Positions 22,389-32,879 of a stretch of DNA of 59,495 bases are shown one piece after another (positions within the stretch are counted from its first letter, which is position 1; each line of letters starts with the position of its first letter). The DNA comes from Chara braunii (taxonomy: Eukaryota; Streptophyta; Charophyceae; Charales; Characeae). The notes below the pieces were generated by a model. That model did no database searches and was not told the DNA's origin. It was given only the letters and a program-made list of their open reading frames with translations. The position numbers and the translations under genes are program-made. The stretch spans positions 524,676 to 584,170 of the forward strand of contig BFEA01000615.1 of NCBI GenBank assembly GCA_003427395.1, in the 5' to 3' direction.

Positions 22389-25300
22389 CGGGAGCTCTGC
22401 CGGAGTTCAGGAGGAACTCTAGAGGCAGGGAACCTTAAGGTACGCACGCTTCATTCTTTTTCCCATATACCCTTAAAAGCTACACCCTTCTATTGTCTGC
22501 TTGTATGATTGTACGATTTACTGTTTATGGTTTTCTTCAGGACTAAAGCACCAAAAGCAAAAAGACTATATGATTGAAATCAGAACGTGTTTGGTGTCAG
22601 AAAAGGAACCCAGAAAAGAACCGAGAAGGAACTTAGCCTACATGGTCTTGGGAAAACAAAGGCAGTATGATGGAGGCCTCCATTGGGGTCGTCAGACTGC
22701 CTCCATGGAATGACTAAAAGGGTACTCGTCGTGCGAACTACCTAGCCATCCACCTAACTAGTTAACTTTTACATTGATGACAGGAAGATGCCGTGAATCT
22801 TCTCTCTTGACTCTCCAGCTAAATCCAAGACTAATCCGGTACTCCCGTGGAGTACATGTCTTCATGTGATTAATCAAAGCAATGACTAGTCCGGTACTCC
22901 CGTAGGGAACACGTTTTCAAGCAACTAACAAAAGCAGAGGTAATGGGAGGCTCCCATGGGGTTCTCCTATCACTGATCCGACTAAACTTGGGATGGGAAT
23001 TGAGTACTCCCCGGTGAGTGCACAAACTCCTAAAGTCTAGGCCGATCTGTGCGACTTCCGTGTAAGTCAACAATATCTTCTGCTCAATTTAATAAACGAA
23101 TAAATGGACGATCAGGGCGACTAACCTAAAAGTGGTCTTGATCTCCTACACATCAAACTGGTTTTAGGGTGGCTCCCGGGAGGGTTATCCTAATACTTCG
23201 TTTAATCAGGGGAACAACTAACAAGGGAAGAATGAGTTGATTATGCTTGGACAAGAAAAATGGATACTCCCGGGTGAGTACCCTGCTACTTGTCTTGGTA
23301 GGACAAATGGATTGACAACGTTTGATACTAGTGCCCTAACTAAAGTTAACCAATTGGTATAATGATTGGTTAACTCAAACATTTGTAGCAGGAAGATGCA
23401 CGGCATCTTCCCTATTGACAAGCAGGTTACATTGACAACCGTCATTTGATCCGGTACTTTCGTGAAGTACATTCCTTTAACTAACAAGAGTCAATTGATC
23501 TGGTACTTCCGTGAAGTACATCCTTCAGTTTAACAAAAGTCATTTGGGCCGGTACTTCCGTGAAGTACATCCTTCAATTTAACAAAAGTCATTGGGCCGG
23601 TACTTCCGTGAAGTACATCCTTCAGTTTAACAAAAGTCATTTGGACCGGTACTTCCGTGCAATACATCCTTCGTTTTAACAAAAGTCATTTGAACCAGTA
23701 CGTCCGTGAAGTACATCCTTCAGCTTAACAGAAGTCATTTGATCCGGTACTTCCGTGAAGTACATTCCTTCAGTCTAACGAAAGCCGATTTGATCCGGTA
23801 CTTCCGTAAAGTACACTCTTTCAAACTTAACAAAAGTCATTTGATCGGTAATTCTGTGAAGTACAATCCTACAATCGTTAACAACAACCGTTGACCCGGT
23901 ACTCCCACGGGGTTCTCCTATCACTTGATTTGACTAGACTTAGGAAGGGGATTAAGTACTCCCGGGTAAGTACACGATCTCCTAAGTCTAAGTCAATCTG
24001 GTAGGCTTTTGTGAAAGTTGATTGGTCCCCTACACATCGAACTGGTATTAGATGGCTCCCGGGAGGGTTATCCTAGTACTTTGTTTGATCTGGGGATCAA
24101 CTAACAAGAAAAGGATGAGTTGATTATGTTTGGACAAGTAAAAGGGATACTCCCGGGTGAGTAACCCTGCTGCTTGTTCTAGTATGACTAATGGATTGGC
24201 ATTACTTTGATACTAATGGCCTAGCTATTTAACGTTGGATCAGGTTACGAGGAGCTCCCGTGAAGTTCTCCTCTCACTTGATTTGACGGGACTTAGGAAG
24301 GGAATTAAGTACTCCCAGGTGAATACACGAACTTCTAAGTCTAGGTCAATCTGGTCGACTTCCGTGAAAGTCGGGATACCTCTTGCTCGTTCGCGACGAG
24401 TGGGCAAAGTAGGGGGACAGTCAAGGCTATTCAACTTGGAGTTGTTTTGACGGATCTCCTACTCATCGAACTGGTAGTAGGGTAACTCCCGGGAGGGTTA
24501 TCCTAATGCTTGTTTGATTCAGAGGTTTACTAATGAAGAAATGGAGATTGTGTTTGGACAGTAGAAGGATATTACCGGGTGAGTAACCCTACTATTTGTC
24601 TAGGTATGACTTACAGGCGGTATAAATAAGTACTAACATTCAATCTGAAAACTTTCAAGCCGGATATAGGAAGCTCCCGTAGAGTCATCCTATAGCCTAC
24701 TTGGCTACATCCTAAATGTACCAAGTACGACACTTCAGCTTCTCTAAGTCCACTGACTTAATCCTGGCTCGTCTGACTCGAAGTAAGTAGTAGGGTGACT
24801 CCCGTAGGGTCATCCTATTACACTTGTAAAAAATAGACTGAGTTCTGATCAAGGAGAAATAGGAGGCTTCCGGAAAAGTCACCTATTATCAACTTGAACT
24901 CTGTACTAACACCTGAATGTAGAATGTTCTCTGAAATGTAGGCTCAAGTGTTGAGACGGTTCAACATGGGTCTCCTAACCACCTGCTTAATTGATAAAAG
25001 GATACACCCGGGTGAGTTATCTGATTGCTTGCACTAGATTGCCTGAACTACATGGCTGCTTGGACTTTGAAGGGTGGCTGGGTGCTCCCGTGGGGCGACT
25101 CGACTACTCTTCTGACTAACGGAATGTTTGGAATTGATCAAGTAGTGGAAGATTCCCGGCTGAATCAGGCTACTACTTGCGCCTGTCAAGACAAGAAGAA
25201 GAGAGAAGGAAAAGGGGAGTGCTCCATCGGGAGCGACTCCAAAGGTCCCGTAAAGAAATGCAAGAGAAGACGAAACACCGCGGGTAGAAGGAATCAGAGA

Positions 25301-25570
25301 AAGAAGATACCCCGTGTGGCCGCAATTCATCGGAGAATCCGCCACTGGCTTGAGTTGATATCGGTCAGACTACCGCATAAAGCATCAAAGGATGTGTTTA
25401 TCCGCAAGAGAGGGAATGCAAAGACTGAGAGTACGGGAAATGTGCATTTCCCTGAGACAACTTAGGACACAGGCAAGAAACTCCTTGAAATAAAAGGAGA
25501 AGGAGTGACAGACGACTCAGGGTAGATAAAAACTAGAGGTTAGACTTTGGGATATTGATCCCAAAGCTTA
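22389..25570 (+). repeat. Foldback (hairpin) array, 5' LTR copy
   Basis: Roughly 35 foldbacks, most closing on CTCCCGT or CTCCCGG with different stems. Examples: GTACTC/GAGTAC (22,839-22,855); TTAGG/CCTAA with an inner GGCTC/GAGGGTT part (23,164-23,195); GGATACTC/GAGTACCC (23,262-23,283); GGAAGATGC/GCATCTTCC (23,391-23,411); CTTTGGGAT/ATCCCAAAG near 25,545-25,566. Some are nested in longer stems: around 23,927-23,998, GATTTGAC with TAGACTTAGGA pairs with TCCTAAGTCTA and GTCAATC. A five-hairpin order repeats about three times (22,940-23,330, 23,893-24,220, 24,235-24,610). No ORF fits the array. Confidence 0.8.
23440..23892 (+). repeat. ~49-bp hairpin tandem repeat, 5' LTR copy
   Basis: Nine units with core GGTACTTCCGTGAAGTACAT, then CCTTCAGTTTAACAAAAGTC. 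Each unit holds a 7-bp inverted repeat GTACTTC/GAAGTAC around CGT. Variant units change the arms (GTACTTTCGTGAAGTAC, GTACTTCCGTAAAGTAC). It sits inside the larger foldback array. Confidence 0.9.
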
Positions 25571-26637
25571 CAATCCAGATCTAAGGACTTGACCCTTAGA
25601 TATCAATATGTGGGAAGTCGAGTGAGAATGTTGAATCCTTGTTGACCTGTGTGTGTGCAGGTTTTTGCTTTGGTCTACTGCAATTGAAGGAGAAGTCCTA
25701 CATAAAGGACTCAATTTTCTGTTTTCACTCGATAACAGGTCGGTCGTTGTCGATTCAACTTTTTCCACCTTGACTTGATACCTATATCTAAAGTCAAACC
25801 CTGTAGTCAGTAAAACTGTCACATGTGGTCGTTGCCTAAATGGTCCTGGTCACTCTCAATGGTCCTTTGAATAAGTGTGAGGGGGCTGGGCTTGCATCTC
25901 AGGAGAGATAGAGTTGTCATGCATGGTTTGGGGAGTGAGGGGCAATGTCAATGGTTGGTGGTTGACGCCGTTAGTGCATGGCATGTGAAATGTCTTTGCA
26001 TTATGTTGTGCAGGTATGTCTTGTGCATGGTTTGAATTGGACTGGGATTGGCATCGTGAAGAGTTCTGGACACTCAGCACTTGTGAAAGTGGGAAGGGTC
26101 CCCAGCGGTAATACCTCGCTATTTCATAATCAAGTTTTATATATATCCTGATGATCAGTCATACATTGAGTGAAATAGTTTACCTTTGGTAGTGACAGGG
26201 TTTTGATACTCTAAATATAGTGGCCATAAGAAGATTATGTCTTTGGAACGGAAGCGGGAATAGACGGCCGTTTCAAAGTTCGACCTGAATATCTAACGGG
26301 TCAGTCTTAGGCGTCTTACCGCGCGTACCCCATTTTCATGCTGCAGCGATCGAGCAAACGCCCTCGGCCGACCTAGCTCTGCTCAGGCATGTAAAAGCCT
26401 TCGTACGTGGGCCGGTAGCTCAGCAGGGATACGCTTACCTGAGGGTGGTGACAACCCCTCGGATAGAGATAAGTTGATCCTCGCGACGTCCCAACCTGTC
26501 GCAGGGCGTCGTGAGAAGTATAGCAAGCGCGCACGGTTGGAGTGGTGACCAGTTGTTCTTCGAAAATAAATCATGCGTGACACAACCGTGAGGTTCAGCG
26601 CACCCCAGCAGGGCGTAGGACCGTCGCGAGCGACATG

Positions 26638-26657
26638 TGGCGCCGTTGTCGGGGATC
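26638..26657 (+). other. Primer-binding site, tRNA-Asp type
   Basis: TGGCGCCGTTGTCGGGGATC starts 2 bp after the 5' LTR. It matches the complement of the plant-type tRNA-Asp 3' end, as I recall it (TGGCGCCGTTGCCGGGGATC), with one difference. That difference would still pair as G-U with the tRNA. It primes minus-strand DNA synthesis. Its exact position next to CA is strong evidence for the LTR boundary. Confidence 0.9.
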
Positions 26658-27035
26658 TCGCTTCCTAGCCGAGGTCCTTAGAGAGCGAACTCGGGTGAAG
26701 CAAGATCCTGGCAAAAACGACAATTATCGAAGTCAAAATTGACTAAGGGTCAAAGCGGAAATAAGGTGACTCGCAAGTAGTCAACAGGTCAGTGTGTAGG
26801 GTATAGGTTAATTAATACCCTGGTACGATTACCCGACTTATAGTAAAAGTTAAACAAATACGGCACGTAAAGGTCGTGGGACCGGTACTGGTAGAGGAAG
26901 AGGCGGCAGACAAGGGAAGGCACCCGAAAGGGCTATAGATTTGACTAAGAAATGGGAAGACTGGGGAGAAGATGATGAAGGGTCAGAAGAGAAGGAGGAA
27001 GGATTGAGGGCAAGAAGGTATCGAGAGGAGAGGCA
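26658..27035. other. Leader of giant element
   Basis: No supported ORF. G/A-rich leader between the PBS and the first small gene; the part from about 26,880 (GGTAGAGGAAGAGGCGGCAG onward) is purine-rich. Confidence 0.4.
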
Positions 27036-27356
27036 ATGCATACCCCGAACCCTGAAGAAATGACTTACTATTCGTATAGGTACGCAAGGCGTTACGGAGA
27101 GTCTCCGCCACACTTCAAACCGCATAGCCGCCCGCATCATAGCCCTTACCGGCTGTCTCAAGAACGACAGTTGGCTGTCCTTCCCCAACATCACCAGCAA
27201 GGGCCTCAAGCAACACCCCGGGTGCCTGACCCTCCTGTAGTCGCGCAATCTGCGTCTCCAGATAGGAGGATGTGCATAGCACTCTTAATGTTTATATTAT
27301 GTCAAATAGAGATCTGCGGGTTGGTATCCTACTTATTGTATAAAAAGATTATATAA
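27036..27356 (+). CDS. Small C-terminally membrane-anchored protein of giant element
   Basis: Intact 106-codon frame, first gene after the PBS. The N-terminus has an aromatic/basic patch (MTYYSYRYARRYGESPPHF), then a His/Pro/Gln-rich middle. The C-terminal hydrophobic segment (MCIALLMFILCQIEICGLVS) ends YLLYKKII. Homologous to the minus-strand ORF at 11,139-11,480. The Cys-Gln and Glu-Ile/Leu-Cys-Gly pattern inside the anchor and the terminal II are conserved. The KKII end resembles a di-lysine-type ER retention tail, but the other copy ends RAII, so this is weak. Not a known retroelement gene to me. Unlike its neighbours it has no stop or frameshift. Confidence 0.65.
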   Translation: MHTPNPEEMTYYSYRYARRYGESPPHFKPHSRPHHSPYRLSQERQLAVLPQHHQQGPQATPRVPDPPVVAQSASPDRRMCIALLMFILCQIEICGLVSYLLYKKII

Positions 27357-27915
27357 GGATCTAAAGGGTTGGATAGGGTGACGAAATAAGATCAGAAGAA
27401 AACTAGTTAAGTCATGAATTGAAATTTGTTAGCTAAATGAAAGAAACATGGGCAGGATTGTGTTATAGGTGGAGTAGAAAAGGGTGGCGTCTGCCCGAGA
27501 CAGGGTATTGTTGGGGAATGTCTGTGGGGGAATAAGCCTTCATTAAGTCTGATGGGTTAGAGACAAGAACTGTGCGGTAGAAAGGGTTACCTTGTATATC
27601 GCAGCAGAGAACTTACAGGATAATCTCGTACTTAATATATAAAGGGATCATTAAAAGAAGGGGAGTAAGATAGATAAAGACAAGGATTTCTCGCATCACT
27701 AACTAAAAGAGAGACGTGAGGAAAATCCATCTGAGTAAAATTGAGAGAAGATAATTTGGACCCTCATGATCTTGCTGGGGTTAGACCAAGAGAATCTAAA
27801 GAAAAAAAGGGGGTATGCCAGGAAACTACGAAAAAAGGATGCCTATCTTTAAGTCAGGCTATTCCATNGTAAGGGCACCCAAAGATTAAAAATTGAAGCA
27901 GTACGTTAAAATAAG
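27357..27915. other. Non-coding spacer
   Basis: A/G-rich DNA without a supported gene between the membrane-protein ORF and the duplicated pre-gag ORF. One N at 27,869. Confidence 0.35.
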
Positions 27916-29397
27916 ATGTCTTTTGGCTTGCCCTTGACAGGTCTTCGGAATTTAATCAAGATGCCTTATGCGGAGCAAGTATCCAAGGTTGAGGCGCCAA
28001 TTAGGAATGATGATGGACTAGAAATGACGCTGCCAAAAGGAAGAAGCCGAGCAGAACTAAGTGAATCATGGTGGGGTTGCTCATTGTTAAGTGAGGCATT
28101 TTTGTGGGTAGAAACGAGTTGGAATACGAGTGAGGAGTAGTATAGTGTGAGAGTCACCATCTACCTGGCTGCGAATGTCTGGCATGATTGTGAGTCAAAT
28201 TTCAATCAAAGCATAGAAGGCAATCTACTCATGCTCACATGGATGGCATAAGTGAGGCTCAAAGGTTGGAACAGGGGAAGCCACTGGGTAGACGTAAGTG
28301 AAGTTTTAAAGGAAATCAAAATGCTTTCGGCTAAAGACTTTACTCTTCCGGTTCGTTACATCAGAACCACGCTCCCAGATTTTATTGTCCAAGAGGTGTT
28401 TTTTGGTCAAGAACGGGTAGAGATGACCGCTGAAGGAGCACTGAGAGTACCTAATAGGGGGTATGATTTTTCCACCCCTCACTTGATTTACTGCCTATAC
28501 CTGGAAATGGGCTCCGAACTCGCCGAGAGTAATTTTAGTAACGTGTTGTCCATCGTAAANGCGTACGCTAGAGTTTATTTCATGGAAGAGCGATTCGGGT
28601 ACTGGGAGAAGTTGAAAGAGGAAGTGAGATCTGGAATCTGCGTGGATGGCATTCCCATCATGTTTGGGTTAGTCTACAATTTTTTATCTCTACCTAGAAG
28701 GTTGAGTGAGAAAGAGGAGGAAATCACTGCGTGGTGGGGCACCTCGATCGGGCCAGAAGCGTTTGTTTGGGTTGAAATGGGGCACACTCCCGATAGAGAG
28801 AATATAATAGTCTGGGCAACATTGTATCTTTCGGCATATCTATGGAGGATGCATGTGATAGATCTGGCAATAGGACACAACCAGCCTTTATCTCGGTACG
28901 TCCTAATCACTGGGACAATCCTTGAAGAAAAGATTCGAGAAACAAAATGGGATGTATTCAGACCTGTGATGTCCACGATAGAAGCAAGATGGGCGGTGAC
29001 AGATTTCATTTACCCGACCAATTATATAATAGTCACTCTTCCGGACTTCATCATTGATGAAGTCTTNAATGGGCATGTAAATGTAGAGCAGGCAGCCCTA
29101 GCGGCTCGAGCAGCAGACCAGGGAGGGTGCGAATTTTTTATGCCAGAAGCACTCTATTGTCTAGATCTGGAGATGGGGCCGGAGCTGGCTAAAAGAGATT
29201 TCGAGGAAATTCTGTCGATAGTTAACGCCTACGTCCGTGTTCATTACATGGAGCCAAGACAGACATATTGGAAACAGCTCAAGGCTGAAGTAAAAATCAG
29301 GTCGTATGTTGATAGCATCCCCATTATGTTTGGAATGGTATATGATTCTTGGACGGACGACTGGGTATCCGTTGAAGAAGTTGGACAGATGGGTTGA
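27916..29397 (+). pseudogene. Duplicated pre-gag ORF (two ~221-aa repeats)
   Basis: One frame from 27,916 to 29,397 with two internal stops (TAG 28,138-28,140, TAA 28,249-28,251). It contains two tandem repeats, starting at the WWG codons 28,069 and 28,732 (663 bp apart). Matching positions include EAF(L/V)WVE, TLPDFI(V/I)xEV, CL(Y/D)LEMGxEL, (L)SIVxAY(A/V)RV and D(G/S)IPIMFG(L/M)VY. Both internal stops fall in the first repeat; the second is open. Each repeat may itself be two ~100-aa halves, and parts recall the pre-gag modules of element 1. No catalytic or metal-binding motif seen. Position before gag is shared with element 1. Ns at 28,560 and 29,067. Confidence 0.65.
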
Positions 29398-29651
29398 TAA
29401 AGAAGGTGACCTGAATCAATTTTGACAGAAAAAACCGGACTTGGGCATTTAGAAGCAGGATAGGGACACTTGTTAGGAAAGACAGTGAGTGACGATTGAT
29501 AAGGGATCATAAACTAGAAATGTAGATGCAGGGAGACTTAAATGATATGTGGGATAAAAAGGGAAAAAGAGTGAGACGGCCAAAAATTTAATCCGAAGCG
29601 CCATCATTTTTGTCAATGTGGCACTGATTTCACTAAGAACAAGCGGGAAAA

Positions 29652-31352
29652 ATGGGAAGCCCAAACAGGGCAGAGCCCATAACGGCAGCCGAGATCGCAC
29701 GATTACTGGACAACAGAAATGTCAGGAGGTCTCAACTTCCTCGGATAGAAATCTTTCCATTCCAGGGAGAGAGAGTGTCGCACTGGCTTGAGTTGCTAGA
29801 GCAGGTCTTCAATCGATTGACGCCGACGAAAAAGTTCGCCCAGTTATTTGAATATGTGTGGTGGGAATATCGCCCCGACGTTGAACAAATTGTGGCCGAT
29901 GCCAAAGGGGACTGGGATAATTTCAAAATGGAGATGCAAAGGAAATATAAGCTGGGAGACGGGTTGTTGACAATCGACCAGCTTTATAACATCAACCGAA
30001 ATGACTTCACCATGATAGGGGCGTTTGCAACAGCTTTTGAGAAAATGGTGAAACGAGTACCGGGGCTTTCAGAAGAAATGCAGTGTGTCATTTTTTTGGG
30101 AAAGTTCTCAGGATACGAAACTATGGAGTTGACCCGGGGAGGAGCACCGGGGAAAAAAACTTCATGACGAACCATTAAGAAAAATTTGGCATCTGGAGAC
30201 CTGGATCAAGTGTTTCACCCTCAAGTAAAGATGGAGAGGAAGAGAAGAAAGGAAATAGGAATCGTCCAAGGTGCTGACTCAGCCTTAGGGGGAGTGTTGA
30301 GTAGTATGGTCACTCAACTAAAGGAGTTGAAGGACAAAGTGGAGTCAAGAAAAGTGATGGCAATTAAACAAGCGACGAATAAGAGAAGACATGAGGAGGA
30401 GAGTGATGAAAGTAAGGGGGAAGCGAAAGCTGAAACGGTAACGCAAGGCAAGAAGGCCCAAAAGCAGAACCAGAACCAGAACGAGACACCAAAGAAACAG
30501 GGGACAGGAAAGGGACAAAGTTCACAACAGACTGGGGGTACAAATGTCGCAGGAACATCAGCCCCGGTTCCTCCATTTGGACCATGGCCAGTGGTGGCTC
30601 CTATGGGGGCATGGCCGGGATATTACCCCGGGAATCAATGGCCGGGTTTTGGACAAATTGGGATGAATCCAAACTTACCCCAGGTTCAAGGAGCTGGGGT
30701 GGGACCATCCCAGGGGCAAGGAGCAAACGGAGGATTGCCACAACAGGCTCTGCCGCCACAAGGTAACCAAGGTCAATTCCAAGGATAGGGACACGGTCAA
30801 GGACACGGTAAAGGGAGAAATGGAGGAAGAGGAAATGGCAATGGAGGAAGAGGATTCGGAGGAAGAGGAAACGGTGGACAAGGTGGGAATTGGGGAAATC
30901 AAGGAGGAAATCNGNNTGGGAATTTCAATCAGTCAAACTTTAATCAAATTGGACAAGGTTACAACCAAGGTTATGGCCAAGGTTACGGTCAAGGCTATAA
31001 CCAGAATTACGGTAGAGGGTTTGGAAGGAGTGACGGGCAATGGAATGGTCAAGGGGCCGGAAGAGGATGGATAGACTACAGCCAGTGCGTATGTACGCAC
31101 TGTACGATAAAAGGACAAACAGTAAGGAGATGTCATGTCAGGAGGATGGATGAGCAAGATGGCTTGATCACATCAAGTATCGACGGTGATGTGTTCGATA
31201 AGAGAGGAGATAAGATTGACTCAAACATCCCTGGGAGCATGAGAAAAGAAGTCATTAGAGTCACAGGGCTTGGCCCAGCGCCCCTACCATGTTTCGTATA
31301 TGGCAGGAGAAGGCAGACCCTTTTATTTGGGTGGAGGAAGTTGATGAACTAA
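29652..31352 (+). pseudogene. gag: Gag of giant element, with Gly/Gln/Asn-rich nucleocapsid
   Basis: A single frame from the ATG at 29,652 to 31,352 with stops at 30,165 (TGA) and 30,786 (TAG). The capsid-like N-terminus reads RIEIFPFQGERVSHWLELLE, with AFATAFEKMVKRVPGLSEEM later. From about 30,420 the protein becomes Gln/Asn/Pro/Gly-rich, then RG- and GYGQ-rich (GRGNGNGGRGFGGRGNGG; GYNQGYGQGYGQGYNQ). A knuckle-like motif follows at 31,092-31,133: C-x2-C-x4-Q-x4-C, with Gln in place of His. The RG/YGQ tract is reminiscent of RNA-binding low-complexity proteins. Three Ns lie at about 30,913-30,916. Confidence 0.8.
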
Positions 31353-31852
31353 GTGACCAGTTGAGAAAAGGAGCGAGGATTAGCCAAGAAGAAGAGAACA
31401 CGCCATTAGTCGAAATCGAGCCAGACGAAGATATCGTAGTTAGAGAGTCAGCAAGGGAAACCCTAGGAAGAATGGAAGACATGATAGATAAGATGGGAAG
31501 GTTAAATATGAAAATTTCTGGCATCTGCGAAGAGGTAAGGAACTTGGAAATGAAGGTGCCGCACGTATTCACAATGGGTCGAGAAGAAACTTTGTTCCTC
31601 ATACTGCACGAAGACCTAAAGGAGAAAGCGCGCCCAAGGAACCAGCGCAGGCTCCTGTACCACCTCAAGGGGGAACCTCTATTGAAATAGAGGAAGAATA
31701 AGAGGAGGAACATGATGAGTTGTCTAAGGAGGACGAGAACAAGCAGGCTGAGCTGAAGGCTAAAAAGCGGAAGATTGATGGTAAGGAAGGAAAGGAAAAA
31801 GCTGGAGAGAAGTCAAAAAAAAAATGAAAGTACCAGACGTCGATTGAAAAAG
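31289..31852 (+). pseudogene. Gag-protease linker of giant element
   Basis: The open frame shifts near 31,290: 31,289-31,690 encodes an acidic, helical segment (PLVEIEPDEDIVVRESARET, then MEDMIDKMGRLNMKISGICE). A lysine/glutamate-rich tail follows, with a stop at about 31,688 and a run AAAAAAAAA near 31,816. It has no known domain. It parallels the charged linker of element 1 at 4,316-4,631. Confidence 0.5.
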
Positions 31853-32394
31853 GAGTTGATCTGGAGAATCTGGTAAATAAGCTTCTTGAGGGACATAATG
31901 AGTTGTTAAATTTAAAAGAGATTTTGGCAACTGCACCTAAGCTCAGGGAACTGGTAAAAGCTAAACTGGCAAGAAAGAGAGTAGCGACGGTAAGGATGGG
32001 CGACCTGATCCCCAAGGAAGCCAACTGGACTGTAGCAGGGAGTAAGATGAATTGGAAATCTGTGGGGACAGGGTCCATAGATGTCAATATCAGAGGGAAA
32101 GGATGCCCTGGGATGTTGGACACGGGAGCAGACATGAATATTATGAATCTTGAAACGGCTGAGATGCTAGGGTTGGAGGTCGATAGGAGGGACTTAGGTT
32201 ACCTCAATGGGGCTAGTGGAAAATCAGGCTACGTAGGGATTGCCTCAAATGTAGTTGTGGAAATAGGAAGCGTCAGGGTCCGATCCTGCTTTTACATAAT
32301 GCCTACCTTGGATCTTCCTATATTACTGGAAAGGTCCTTCTTGTCGCGAACAGAGTCCCTTATCATGAATAAGCATAATGAGACATGTACGTAA
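31853..32394 (+). CDS. Retropepsin-like protease of giant element
   Basis: Open segment, ORF 31,903-32,394, with the catalytic DTGA at 32,119-32,130 inside GCPGMLDTGADMNIMN. Downstream are the flap-like GASGKSGYVGIAS and the second hydrophobic motif LDLPILLERSFLSRT. This is the normal order for a Ty3-type aspartic protease, which works as a dimer on Gag-Pol. Size and motifs look intact here, although it lies within a polyprotein broken elsewhere. The helical run-in (LKEILATAPKLRELVKAKLA) is also present, degraded, in element 1. Confidence 0.8.
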
Positions 32395-32819
32395 TTTTAT
32401 GTGATCCCGCTCATGGTAATTTCGAGGTCATTACCTGTAAGAATACAGGCCCTCATAGCTCGAAGAACCGACTCAATGTTGGGTCATATACCTTCGAGGA
32501 ATCTGATAATAGAAGAAGAGAATTAGAGTGGGGCCTTGATGAGGATGAGGAAGAGGAAGAGAGTGGAGGATTAGCTCTAAGCCTGGCCAACATCGACCAA
32601 GTCATGTATCTGGTATCCGCGTACGATATGGCGGAACCAGAGGTCATTCGAGCATTGGCTGATAAGTTGTATGATTTCCCTGGAGGGGGGAGGATGGAGT
32701 TGGTGTACAGGTCACCCCCTAAGGAAGAGAAAGTGCAAGGACCCTATGCTCAAGCATGCGGCCAGCATTTTTTAGGGGTGGGCTCAAGCAAGTGGGAAAG
32801 AGGAGGTACAAGACGGTAG
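32385..32819 (+). pseudogene. Protease-RT linker of giant element
   Basis: Overlaps the end of the protease frame and continues after a frame change: VILCDPAHGNFEVITCKNTG is the protease tail. An acidic low-complexity stretch (LDEDEEEEESGG) follows, then a helical part (DMAEPEVIRALADKLYDF). No known domain. Probably a flexible linker of the polyprotein. Confidence 0.5.
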
Positions 32820-32879
32820 ACAAAAAAAGTCACCCTGTTCCGGTCTTAGTAACACATGAGGAGGGAGTGTACAATGAGC

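Larger units (their letters stand above)
14147..26635 (+). repeat. 5' LTR of giant element (~12.5 kb)
   Basis: Starts TGTCGG and ends GCGACA, giving a 5-bp terminal inverted repeat TGTCG/CGACA. It is collinear with 40,308-53,082 over its full length, interrupted by indels of about 200-240 bp and a 265-N gap. Sections in order: small palindromes (GATACCCTT/AAGGGTATC at 14,157-14,176; GCCTCGAC/GTCGAGGC at 14,643-14,664; ACCCCGTTG/CAACGGGGT at 14,997-15,026); a purine-rich tract; the antisense exon-like series (15.6-21.8 kb) with ATT microsatellites; the foldback array (22.4-25.6 kb); and the LTR end. U3, R and U5 borders cannot be placed. No long sense ORF is supported. Confidence 0.9.

Noticed and set aside
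23440-23892. CRISPR-like array
   Set aside because: The unit is repeated throughout, including the part between hairpins, so there are no unique spacers; the DNA is eukaryotic and no cas genes are present.
25025-25465. 146-aa frame near the end of the foldback array, nearly open in both LTRs
   Set aside because: It runs through several foldbacks with no recognisable domain. A basic segment (KKCKRRRNTAGRRNQRKK) is notable but not enough to call a gene.
26401-26475. tRNA-like sequence GGTAGCTCAGCAGGGATACG near the LTR end
   Set aside because: It has a good A-box match but no B box at the right distance and no acceptor pairing. The second LTR copy differs in the would-be arms.
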